Assembly: GCF_026126425.1 (NCBI RefSeq)
Contig: NZ_JAFMPW010000007.1
Location: 62,001-126,000 of the forward strand
Direction of reading: 5' to 3'
Length of the DNA: 64,000 nt
Origin: Muriicola sp. Z0-33
GTDB taxonomy: Bacteria > Bacteroidota > Bacteroidia > Flavobacteriales > Flavobacteriaceae
The translations under genes and the position numbers were made by a program. The stretch's first letter is position 1; each line of letters begins with the position of its first letter. The notes under the pieces were generated by a model. That model did not search any database. It saw nothing but the letters and a program-made list of their open reading frames with translations, and was not told where the DNA came from. Positions 54,676-62,622 of this stretch are shown here, piece by piece.

Positions 54676-55917
54676 TTGAATTTAGAATATTTTATTGCTA
54701 AGCGCCTAATTAAGGGTAGGGAACATAAAATTAGCATATCTGCACCAATTATAAAAATTGCCATAACGGCCATTGCATTGGGTGTAATAATGATGTTGAT
54801 TGCTATCGCAACAGGAGTGGGCCTCAAGCACAAGATTAGGGAAAAAGTATCCGCATTTAATGGCCATATTCAAATTTATAATTATGATAATAACGTTTCG
54901 GACGTTTCTGTTGTACCCGTTTCTGTAGAACAGGACTTCTATCCTGAATTTAATACTGTTGAAGGGGTATCCCATGTTCAGGCTGTGGCCAGTAAAGCTG
55001 GAATTATCCGGACTGCAGATACCTTTGAAGGAATAATTGCCAAAGGGGTTGGCAAGGATTATAACTGGACGGCCTTTCAGGAGTATTTAACGGCAGGAGC
55101 ACTACCAGATTATAGTGGGAAACTTAACTCGGAGGTCCTCATATCCGCATTAATTGCAAACAAATTAGGGCTAAAGTTGGGAGATTCATTTTTTGCGGTA
55201 TTTATCAAGGAAGATAATCCGTCGGCCACCCCAAATCAACGCAAGTTTCAGATTACCGGAATTTATGATAGTGGTTTTGAGGAGTTAGATGAGCTCTATG
55301 TTTTCACAGATATTCGCCACATCCAACGAATGAATAAGTGGCAGGAAAATGAGGTGGGCAATTTTGAAATCTTCCTGGATGATTTCGACGAAATTGAGGA
55401 AAAAAGCATGGAAATTTACGGGCAAACGCTCTCCACTTTAGATACTCAGAATATTAAAAACAAATATGTCCAGATTTTTGAATGGATAGGTTTATTCGAT
55501 TTTAATATCGCGCTTATTATAGGTATCATGATTATCGTTGGAGGTATTAATATGATAACAGCTCTCCTGGTATTAATTCTTGAACGTACCCAGATGATTG
55601 GGATTCTTAAGGCCCTGGGTTCTCCGAATTGGAGCATTAGAAAAGTGTTTTTATACAACGCTGCATACCTTATTGGTGTTGGTCTATTCTGGGGGAATCT
55701 AATAGGTCTGGGCCTCATTTGGTTGCAGCATAATTACCGAATGTTTAAGTTTCCAAACCCCAAAGAGTACTATATAGATTATATCCCTGTCCATATAGAT
55801 ATTTTGACGGTAGTTCTGCTTAATATTGGGGTGCTGCTACTTTGTTTAATAATGCTCTTACTTCCTTCATATATCATTACCAAAATTACACCCGTTAAGG
55901 CTATCAAGTTCGAATGA
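54676..55917 (+). CDS. ABC transporter permease, FtsX/LolE type
   Basis: The 413-residue protein has an N-terminal helix (about 25-47), a periplasmic MacB-like domain (about 50-265), and three C-terminal helices (LIIGIMIIVGGINMITALLVLILER region near 275-303, then two more). This matches LolC/LolE or MacB-type permeases that move lipoproteins or other substrates through a partner ATPase, which is not adjacent. The start codon is TTG: MNLEYFIAKRLI is the normal N-terminus of the family and no ATG precedes it. The start lies three bases from the divergent namZ ATG. Confidence 0.85.
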   Translation: MNLEYFIAKRLIKGREHKISISAPIIKIAITAIALGVIMMLIAIATGVGLKHKIREKVSAFNGHIQIYNYDNNVSDVSVVPVSVEQDFYPEFNTVEGVSHVQAVASKAGIIRTADTFEGIIAKGVGKDYNWTAFQEYLTAGALPDYSGKLNSEVLISALIANKLGLKLGDSFFAVFIKEDNPSATPNQRKFQITGIYDSGFEELDELYVFTDIRHIQRMNKWQENEVGNFEIFLDDFDEIEEKSMEIYGQTLSTLDTQNIKNKYVQIFEWIGLFDFNIALIIGIMIIVGGINMITALLVLILERTQMIGILKALGSPNWSIRKVFLYNAAYLIGVGLFWGNLIGLGLIWLQHNYRMFKFPNPKEYYIDYIPVHIDILTVVLLNIGVLLLCLIMLLLPSYIITKITPVKAIKFE

Positions 55918-55944
55918 TTTTAAAATCAGGACATTAATTTTTTC

Positions 55945-55986
55945 CTATCTGTTATTTCAGATAGTTTAGTTTATGTATATGTAAAC
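55945..55986. promoter_or_regulatory. Two inverted repeats before the cysteine synthase gene
   Basis: CTATCTG-TTATTT-CAGATAG (55945-55964) is a perfect 7-bp hairpin and may be a weak terminator for the permease gene. GTTTATGTATATGTAAAC (55969-55986) is a near-palindrome with 14 of 18 positions symmetric and may be an operator. The next element is the -7 box at 56011. Confidence 0.4.
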
Positions 55987-56010
55987 ATGAAAGTAAATTT
56001 CGCAAAGTTG

Positions 56011-56018
56011 TACCTTTG
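56011..56018 (+). promoter_or_regulatory. -7 box of the cysteine synthase promoter
   Basis: TACCTTTG matches TAnnTTTG and lies eight bases before the ATG at 56027, implying a leader of about five bases. No TTG is found at the expected upstream distance. Confidence 0.5.
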
Positions 56019-56026
56019 CACTACTT

Positions 56027-57007
56027 ATGGAATACGCTGAAAATATCCTTGAAACCATTGGAAATACACCACTGGTTAAGATCAATAAACTCACCGTTGA
56101 ATTGCCTTGTCTGGTACTGGCAAAATATGAAACATTCAACCCCGGAAATTCTGTCAAAGACCGGATGGCATTGCAGATGGTAGAGGATGCCGAAGCAGAC
56201 GGGAGGTTGCAACCTGGAGGTACAATTATAGAAGGGACCTCCGGGAATACGGGTATGGGCCTTGCATTGGCCGCAGTAATAAAGGGGTATAAAATGATCT
56301 GCGTTATCAGCGATAAACAATCCAAGGAAAAGGTAGATATCCTCAAAGCTATGGGAAGCGAGGTATATGTCTGTCCTACGGATGTGGCACCAGAAGATCC
56401 CCAAAGCTATTATTCCACCGCCAGGAGACTGGCCCAGGAAATTCCTAATTCCTGGTATGTAAATCAGTACGATAATCCTTCAAATACCAAAGCCCATTTT
56501 CTTAGTACAGGGCCCGAGATCTGGGAGCAAACAGATGGGAAGGTTACCCATTTTGTAGTTGGTGTGGGCACCGGAGGTACTATATCCGGAGTGGGGACTT
56601 ACCTAAAATCCATGAATCCGGATATAAAAGTATGGGGTGTAGATACCTATGGTTCCGTATTTAAAAAATATCACGAGACAGGAATTTTTGATCAGAACGA
56701 AATATATCCCTACATCACAGAAGGTATTGGGGAAGACATTCTGCCAAAAAATGTAAATTTTGATGTCATTGACGGCTTTACCAAGGTAACAGATAAGGAT
56801 GCTGCAGTATATACCCAAAGACTGGCAAAGGAAGAAGGTATGTTTCTTGGGAATTCTGCCGGTGCTGCCGTAAAAGGCGTATTGCAACTAAAAGAACATT
56901 TTAAAAAAGATGATGTGGTGGTGGTATTATTTCACGATCATGGTAGCCGGTATGTCGGTAAAGTCTTTAATGACGATTGGATGAGAGAAAAAGGGTTTAT
57001 CGACTAG
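56027..57007 (+). CDS. CBS-like cysteine synthase (PLP enzyme)
   Basis: The 326-residue fold-type II PLP enzyme makes cysteine or cystathionine from a serine derivative. The PLP Lys is in FNPGNSVKDRMA (about 38-49), the substrate loop in EGTSGNTGMGLA (about 70-81) and the phosphate loop in GVGTGGTISGVG (about 174-185). The segment GYKMICVISDKQSKEKV and the end HGSRYVGKVFNDDWMREKG are more like cystathionine beta-synthase than CysK, but the regulatory CBS pair is absent. The acceptor (sulfide or homocysteine) cannot be decided. It is convergent with the DUF1080 gene (7 bases). Confidence 0.9.
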   Translation: MEYAENILETIGNTPLVKINKLTVELPCLVLAKYETFNPGNSVKDRMALQMVEDAEADGRLQPGGTIIEGTSGNTGMGLALAAVIKGYKMICVISDKQSKEKVDILKAMGSEVYVCPTDVAPEDPQSYYSTARRLAQEIPNSWYVNQYDNPSNTKAHFLSTGPEIWEQTDGKVTHFVVGVGTGGTISGVGTYLKSMNPDIKVWGVDTYGSVFKKYHETGIFDQNEIYPYITEGIGEDILPKNVNFDVIDGFTKVTDKDAAVYTQRLAKEEGMFLGNSAGAAVKGVLQLKEHFKKDDVVVVLFHDHGSRYVGKVFNDDWMREKGFID

Positions 57008-57014
57008 CATGCGT

Positions 57015-57890
57015 TTAGTATTCGCAACTTTTGGGATCCGACTTTATATAATGCTTTGAATAATTTTTAGCTTTCGGATTCATACAACCTTTTAAATTCT
57101 GAATTTTAATATTTCTAAAATCAATGGGTTGCCCCTCACTCTGCAGGGCAATGAACCCTTCTTTTAAAAGCTGTCCGTCTATTTTAACTGCCGGGTCGTA
57201 CCTATTTACTACGCCCCCACCAATTTGAGGCTCAGTATACTCCAGTACCGTTTTGCCGTTTATCTTATGGGTGACTAAAGAATCTCCCCTGACAATTAAT
57301 TCGGCGGCTACCCACTGTTCTCCAAAGTAGGTGTCGGAAGAAGAATTAATACAATGTCTGGGGTCTATTTTTCCTCCAAATACCACATCAGTGCCCGGGG
57401 AGCACATATTTCCTGTTGGCCTGGATTTTCCTTCTTCAAGACCAGCCAGAAACTGCATTTCAACAGAAATGGGCCAGTCTTGTTCTTTAGGCATACTTCT
57501 TGGATCCTGTGAATGAAACATTATACCGCTGTTTTTTAAGGTAAAAATCGGAGCCCCCGGATGAAGCTCGCCAACGAAACGGTATTCCAGTTTCAATTTA
57601 AAATAGGAGTAGGGCCGGTCGTAATACAAATGCCCGTATCTTTCGTTAAAATCTCCTTCATAGTTGTCATAGCGCACTTGAATTATACTATCTTTTACCC
57701 TAAAAGTATCTCCATGATTGTCTCCTACTTCATAGTGGTGAATCTTAACCGTCCATCCACTTAAATCATTCCCGTTAAACATACTATGCCACGCTTCAGT
57801 AGCCAATGATTGTGATGATAAATTTGATGTTATGGATAGCAGTAAAAAGAATAGCATGCCCCAATTGGAAACTAAAGATTGCGTTTTCAT
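57015..57890 (-). CDS. DUF1080 (3-keto-disaccharide hydrolase-type) secreted protein
   Basis: The 291-residue protein has a signal peptide (about residues 1-30, LFFLLLSITSNLSSQ) and a concanavalin/laminin-G-like fold typical of DUF1080: WHSMFNGNDLSGWTV (about 33-47), HLYYDRPYSYFKLKLEYRF, NSGIMFHSQDP, WPISVEMQFLAG, PTGNMCSPGTD and GFIALQSEGQPIDFRNIKIQNL. Members act on glycosides or bind sugars; the name comes from similarity. It is divergent from the aldose epimerase gene across 250 bases. Confidence 0.85.
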   Translation of the reverse strand: MKTQSLVSNWGMLFFLLLSITSNLSSQSLATEAWHSMFNGNDLSGWTVKIHHYEVGDNHGDTFRVKDSIIQVRYDNYEGDFNERYGHLYYDRPYSYFKLKLEYRFVGELHPGAPIFTLKNSGIMFHSQDPRSMPKEQDWPISVEMQFLAGLEEGKSRPTGNMCSPGTDVVFGGKIDPRHCINSSSDTYFGEQWVAAELIVRGDSLVTHKINGKTVLEYTEPQIGGGVVNRYDPAVKIDGQLLKEGFIALQSEGQPIDFRNIKIQNLKGCMNPKAKNYSKHYIKSDPKSCEY

Positions 57891-57920
57891 AGAAAGTTTT
57901 TCAAATTATCCTTTGAAAGA

Positions 57921-58007
57921 TAGTCGAATATTTCTTTTGTGCCATACGCGAAATAATTTCCCCGTGGCTTAACTACCTTTGTTATTTGTAAATTAGTCGA
58001 ATATTCT
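57921..58007. repeat. Direct repeat in the DUF1080 / aldose epimerase divergent gap
   Basis: TAGTCGAATATT occurs at 57921-57932 and 57994-58005, 73 bases apart in the same direction. A plus-strand -7 box TACCTTTG lies between them (57974-57981). These could be sites for a sugar-related regulator; none is encoded next to them. The rest of the 250-base gap shows nothing that I recognise. Confidence 0.3.
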
Positions 58008-58140
58008 GCCTTATGACCAATCAATTGAGCAGGTTGCCCCTTAATTCGACATCGTCATTTTCTTTTGGAACAGCACTTTCAATATAAGTCTAACGGGAGA
58101 TATAGAAATAAAAACTTAATAATTTAATAGTTCATATAGT

Positions 58141-58932
58141 TTGATCACGACACTTCTTAAAGCGGACCACAAAGTAGCCATTGAAGACGGGGAACTCATT
58201 AGTTACCAGGTTGCCGGGCACGAGTATATTCATCAAAAGGGGAGTCCCGGTTGGGGGAGTTCGGACACTGAGATGTTTCCAATTATTGGCCCGACTGCAG
58301 ATGCCGGATACCGGGTTCAGGTTCCAAGAGCCAATGCCCTGCAAGATCAACATGGAATATTAAGGGAATTGGAATATCAATTGTTGTCTAAAACCGAGAA
58401 CGGCGCTATATATCAGAAAGAATACAAATCTGGCACAGTGGTGAATAATTCTAAATACCCTGAAAAATCTACTGCCAGGTTATTGATATGGCCATTCAAT
58501 TTTAATTTTAAAAAAGAATTTGAGCTCGTGGAAGATGGTTTGCAAATTACTTTTACTGTATCAGGTGAAAGAGATATGCCTTATATGCTGGGCTACCATC
58601 CGGCCTTTAAATTACACTCGGAGCAACCCTACCTTGAGACTTCCGAAAAGCGCATCTCATTAGATGAGGTTTTGGCCGTAGGGAGCAGGGCATTGGAAAT
58701 TCCGGATTGCGCAAGAATTGCCCTTATGGATGAGAACTCGATTACTATAGAAACAGAAGGTTTTGGCCATTTAATGTTGTGGACAGAAGTGCCAAATATG
58801 ATCTGTATAGAGCCCATAACCTTTTATCCATATTCCCTGCCGCAATCAAAATTGCACGAAGGATTTGATTATCTGGCAGCAAATGAGAAAACATTTAAAG
58901 TACTTCTGTCTCCGGAGAAGACTATATCCTAA
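58141..58932 (+). CDS. Aldose 1-epimerase family protein
   Basis: The 263-residue protein has the beta-sandwich (supersandwich) pattern of galactose mutarotase-like enzymes: GELISYQVAGHEYIHQKGSPGWGSSDTEMFPIIGP (split, about 15-50), a catalytic His in MLGYHPAFKL and an acid near the C-terminus (IEPITFYPYSL). It may interconvert sugar anomers. The start codon is TTG at 58141: an in-frame stop lies seven codons upstream and the first ATG, near residue 45, is inside the fold. It is likely controlled with the DUF1080 gene. Confidence 0.8.
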   Translation: MITTLLKADHKVAIEDGELISYQVAGHEYIHQKGSPGWGSSDTEMFPIIGPTADAGYRVQVPRANALQDQHGILRELEYQLLSKTENGAIYQKEYKSGTVVNNSKYPEKSTARLLIWPFNFNFKKEFELVEDGLQITFTVSGERDMPYMLGYHPAFKLHSEQPYLETSEKRISLDEVLAVGSRALEIPDCARIALMDENSITIETEGFGHLMLWTEVPNMICIEPITFYPYSLPQSKLHEGFDYLAANEKTFKVLLSPEKTIS

Positions 58933-59016
58933 GAAATTACTAAACTAAGCTCATAATGAAGTAAAGGCACTTTCTTCTAAAAAGAGGGGAGTATCCCATT
59001 TTTTATCATTTAATGT

Positions 59017-59024
59017 TACTTTTG
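59017..59024 (+). promoter_or_regulatory. -7 box of the sulP promoter, abutting the start codon
   Basis: TACTTTTG matches TAnnTTTG and ends four bases before the ATG at 59029. The predicted transcript would start within about two bases of the ATG, so it would be leaderless or nearly so. Confidence 0.5.
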
Positions 59025-59028
59025 AGGA

Positions 59029-60774
59029 ATGCGAAATTTATTTCCATTTCTGGAATGGCTTCCTGGATATAAAAAGCACTATTTATCCGCGGATCTCCTG
59101 GCTGGTTTTACGGTGGCAATTGTTCTTATTCCACAGGGAATGGCCTATGCTATGATTGTTGGCCTGCCTCCGGTATATGGACTCTATGCATCTTTAATTC
59201 CTCTGGTGGTTTATGCTTTTTTAGGGACTTCCAGACAGTTGGCAGTAGGGCCGGTAGCTATGGACTCCTTGCTGGTGGCAGCAGGTTTGGCTACTCTTAA
59301 CATAACCGGACTCCAGGATTACTTAGCTATAGTACTCTTTTTGACCTTTTTTGTAGGGGTAATTCAGTTGCTTCTCGGTTTAATGAGAATGGGGTTTTTT
59401 GTGAATTTTTTGTCCAGACCAGTGATCAGCGGATTTACCTCTGCCGCAGCATTGATAATCATGTTTAGCCAGCTTAAACATTTATTGGGTACTGATATTT
59501 CAGGAGGCACCAAATTATATCAACTTCTGGATAGTGCACTCCAGGCAGTGCCCCAAACCAATCTTTACGATCTCGGGATAGGGATTCTTGGAATCCTGAT
59601 AATTTTTGGACTGAAAAAATGGAATAAAAAAATCCCCGGGATATTGATTGTTGTAGTACTGGGGATAGTGGCTACCTATATGTTCAATTTAGATCTAAAA
59701 GGGCTCAAAGTGGTAGGTGATTTACCAAGGGGACTACCAACGTTAGAATTACCACTTTCCGATATGAATAGTAATCTGGAATACCTGAAGAAGTTATGGC
59801 CCATTGCTCTTACTTTGGCATTAATAGGATATCTGGAAGCTATCTCTATTGGCAAGGGCATTCAGGAAAAGAATAACGAAGATACTATTGATCCTAATCA
59901 GGAATTACGTGCTTTAGGAGCTGCCAACATTGCTGGTTCTTTTTTTCATTCCTTTCCGGTCACTGCCAGTTTTTCCAGGTCCGCAATAAGTAACGAAATG
60001 AATACCAGAACTCCCTTAGCTGGTATTATCACCGCCGCCATTGTACTATTGACTTTACTATTTATGACATCGTTGTTTTACTATTTACCTAAGGCAGTAT
60101 TGGCTAGTATCATTATGGTTTCGGTTTTTAGTCTGATAGATATAGCCTATGCAAGAAGTCTGTGGAAGCACAGAAAGGATGAATTTGTATTATTGATTAC
60201 GACTTTCATAATAACCTTATTTATAGGCATCACCGAAGGAATTTTAATTGGAGTATTGATAGCCCTGTTGTTAATGGTCTATCGAACCTCAAAACCTCAT
60301 ATTGCGGTTTTGGGAAAAATAAGAGACACAGATTACTATAAGAATATTACAAGATTTGATAAGGATATTGAAGTTCGCGAAGATCTGTTGATAGTAAGAT
60401 TTGATTCTCAACTCTATTTTGGAAACACCAATTACTTTAAAAGAAGGTTATTTAAGTTAATAGAGGAAAAAGGGGAGGCAATTAAAGGTGTTATTCTTAA
60501 TGCGGAGGCCATTAATTATATAGATGCTACCGCCGCCCAGATGCTGATCAATGTTATTCAAAAACTGCATCAGCAGAATATAGCATTCTTTATAGCGGGG
60601 GCCATAGGTCCTACCAGGGATATTATTTTTAGCAGTGGAATTAAAGATGTATTGGATAGAGAGTTTCTTTTTGTAAGAACCAATGAAGCAGTCGCATATT
60701 TTGAAGACCCCTCCATGGTTTCAATCATAAGTGCCAAATTGGCTTCTCAGAATAAATCCATGACCAACCAGTAG
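59029..60774 (+). CDS. SulP-family anion transporter with STAS domain
   Basis: The 581-residue protein has about 12-14 membrane segments in the SLC26/SulP pattern (LLAGFTVAIVLIPQGMAYAMIVGLPPVYGLYASL, split, about 24-57; SRPVISGFTSAAAL; SFFHSFPVTASFSRSA) and a C-terminal STAS domain (about 445-560; VILNAEAINYIDATAAQML). The substrate could be sulfate, bicarbonate or another anion. It is 54 bases upstream of a CstB-like gene that makes thiosulfate, so a sulfur oxyanion is plausible but not shown. Confidence 0.9.
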   Translation: MRNLFPFLEWLPGYKKHYLSADLLAGFTVAIVLIPQGMAYAMIVGLPPVYGLYASLIPLVVYAFLGTSRQLAVGPVAMDSLLVAAGLATLNITGLQDYLAIVLFLTFFVGVIQLLLGLMRMGFFVNFLSRPVISGFTSAAALIIMFSQLKHLLGTDISGGTKLYQLLDSALQAVPQTNLYDLGIGILGILIIFGLKKWNKKIPGILIVVVLGIVATYMFNLDLKGLKVVGDLPRGLPTLELPLSDMNSNLEYLKKLWPIALTLALIGYLEAISIGKGIQEKNNEDTIDPNQELRALGAANIAGSFFHSFPVTASFSRSAISNEMNTRTPLAGIITAAIVLLTLLFMTSLFYYLPKAVLASIIMVSVFSLIDIAYARSLWKHRKDEFVLLITTFIITLFIGITEGILIGVLIALLLMVYRTSKPHIAVLGKIRDTDYYKNITRFDKDIEVREDLLIVRFDSQLYFGNTNYFKRRLFKLIEEKGEAIKGVILNAEAINYIDATAAQMLINVIQKLHQQNIAFFIAGAIGPTRDIIFSSGIKDVLDREFLFVRTNEAVAYFEDPSMVSIISAKLASQNKSMTNQ

Positions 60775-60800
60775 TATTAGAAATATGAAAAAAGAAAATA

Positions 60801-60808
60801 TACTTTTG
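60801..60808 (+). promoter_or_regulatory. -7 box before the CstB-like gene
   Basis: TACTTTTG matches TAnnTTTG, 20 bases before the ATG at 60829. It may let the gene be expressed apart from the transporter upstream. Confidence 0.45.
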
Positions 60809-60828
60809 TATAATAAAAAATCAGGGAA

Positions 60829-62241
60829 ATGAAAATTGAACAAATCTATACCGGTTGTCTTGCACAGGGGGCATATTATATACAAAGCAATGGCGAGGCC
60901 GCTATTATTGACCCATTAAGAGAGGTAGAACCCTATTTAAAAAGGGCTGAAGAAGACGGGGTAACCATTAAGTATATATTTGAAACGCACTTTCACGCGG
61001 ATTTTGTTAGCGGGCATGTGACGCTCTCAAAAGCCACCGGAGCTCCGATAATATACGGCCCTAATGCCAACCCGAGCTTTGATGCCATCATTGCCAAGGA
61101 TCAGGAGGAGTTTAAGCTTGGGGATATCACTTTTAAAGTACTGCATACCCCAGGGCACACTATGGAGAGTACTACTTTTTTGCTGAGAGATGAGAAGGGC
61201 AAGGATTACGCAATTTTCTCGGGAGATACATTATTTCTGGGAGATGTAGGACGGCCAGATCTTGCCCAGAAGGCAGCCGATATGACAAAGGAAGACCTTG
61301 CGGGGATTTTGTTCGATAGCCTGAGGAATAAAATTATGCCGTTAAACGATGATGTTATTGTCTATCCCGCTCATGGAGCTGGGTCTGCCTGTGGTAAAAA
61401 TATGATGAAAGAAACAGTAGACACTTTGGGGAACCAGAAGAAAATGAATTATGCACTGCGTGCAGACATGACCAGGCAGGAATTTATAGATGAAGTCACG
61501 GACGGATTACTGCCACCACCAAAGTACTTTCCTCTTAACGTAAAAATGAACAAAGAAGGATATGAGGACATTGGCGAGGTAATTAAAAGGGGTACTACTG
61601 CCCTTTCCCCGGATGCTTTTGAAGTAGCCGCTAATGATACAGGAGCTATAGTTTTAGATGTAAGACATCAGGACTTATTTATTAAAGGGCATGTTCCCAG
61701 GTCTATTTTTATCGGACTTAATGGAGATTTTGCTCCCTGGGTAGGTGCATTGATTGCAGATGTACAACAGCCCATCCTATTAATCACCCCGGAAGGAAAA
61801 GAAGAAGAAACCATAACTAGGTTATCCAGAGTAGGATTTGATAATACCTTAGGTTTTCTAAAAGGAGGATTTGAAGCCTGGGAGCAAGCCGGGAAGGATG
61901 TGGATACCATAGTCTCTATTTCTGCTGAGAAAGTTGAAGAATTAACAAAAAACCAGCAAGCTGCTATCTTCGATGTTCGAAAAGAAAGCGAGTACAAAGC
62001 CGAACACCTGGAAGGAGCAGAGAATACACCTCTTGATGTGTTGAACCAACATTTGGCTTCATTACCAACAGATAATACATTTTATGTTCATTGCGCCGGT
62101 GGGTACCGATCTGTGATTGCTGCTTCTATTCTTAAGAGCAGGGGATTCCATAATCTGGTAGATATAAAAGGAGGTTTTGGAGCACTAAAAAATACCGGTC
62201 TTAAAGTTACGGAGTATGTTTGTCCCTCTGGCAGTGAGTAG
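60829..62241 (+). CDS. cstB: CstB-like persulfide dioxygenase-sulfurtransferase
   Basis: The 470-residue protein joins a metallo-beta-lactamase persulfide dioxygenase (THFHADFVSGH, His54/His56; HTPGH His110; SGDTLF Asp133; PAHGAGSACGK His182) to two rhodanese domains. The first (about 255-360) lacks the active Cys and the second (about 375-465) has YVHCAGGYRS with Cys422. This is the CstB layout known from the Staphylococcus cst locus, including the extra Cys188 after the metal site. CstB makes thiosulfate from persulfides. No CstR, CstA or SQR gene is in the window. Confidence 0.88.
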   Translation: MKIEQIYTGCLAQGAYYIQSNGEAAIIDPLREVEPYLKRAEEDGVTIKYIFETHFHADFVSGHVTLSKATGAPIIYGPNANPSFDAIIAKDQEEFKLGDITFKVLHTPGHTMESTTFLLRDEKGKDYAIFSGDTLFLGDVGRPDLAQKAADMTKEDLAGILFDSLRNKIMPLNDDVIVYPAHGAGSACGKNMMKETVDTLGNQKKMNYALRADMTRQEFIDEVTDGLLPPPKYFPLNVKMNKEGYEDIGEVIKRGTTALSPDAFEVAANDTGAIVLDVRHQDLFIKGHVPRSIFIGLNGDFAPWVGALIADVQQPILLITPEGKEEETITRLSRVGFDNTLGFLKGGFEAWEQAGKDVDTIVSISAEKVEELTKNQQAAIFDVRKESEYKAEHLEGAENTPLDVLNQHLASLPTDNTFYVHCAGGYRSVIAASILKSRGFHNLVDIKGGFGALKNTGLKVTEYVCPSGSE

Positions 62242-62416
62242 CAACAATGCAGTAAAAGAAACAAAATGTTGCACTTTGTCGAAAAAGTACCGAAATGTTG
62301 AATAAATCACAATTTTCACTGATTTTATTCTCAGTTTTACCCTATCTTTAATAGGAATTTATTTACATATTTTGCCTATTTGCAGAATATTCACACCTAT
62401 TAGTTGTATCAACAGA

Positions 62417-62424
62417 TATCTTTG
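62417..62424 (+). promoter_or_regulatory. -7 box before a tiny membrane ORF
   Basis: TATCTTTG fits TAnnTTTG in the 381-base gap 62242-62622. It would start a transcript about 85 bases before the ATG at 62513. No TTG is at the expected upstream distance. The rest of the gap has only a weak hairpin (CCTAT/ATAGG, 62341-62355). Confidence 0.35.
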
Positions 62425-62512
62425 ATTTGGAAGCTTTCCTCATATAAAAGAACACCAGCCTAGTGTATAAAGCGGCTTTCAAATAACAGGGGCATTACGT
62501 AATTAGATTGCT

Positions 62513-62608
62513 ATGGATCTACTTTGGCTATACACGATTTTTGTAATTCTCATATTTGTGGTATGGCTGCTTTTTATAATTCGGATGTATAAGAGAATGA
62601 AGGATTAG
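62513..62608 (+). CDS. Small membrane protein, 31 residues
   Basis: The ATG at 62513 opens a 31-codon frame with one clear hydrophobic helix (LYTIFVILIFVVWLLFIIR, about 6-24) and a basic end (MYKRMKD). The layout is that of a small single-pass protein. It lies alone between the CstB-like gene and the convergent exonuclease gene, behind a TAnnTTTG box. No family is known to me; a chance hydrophobic frame is possible. Confidence 0.4.
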   Translation: MDLLWLYTIFVILIFVVWLLFIIRMYKRMKD

Positions 62609-62622
62609 TCGGTTATAACATC

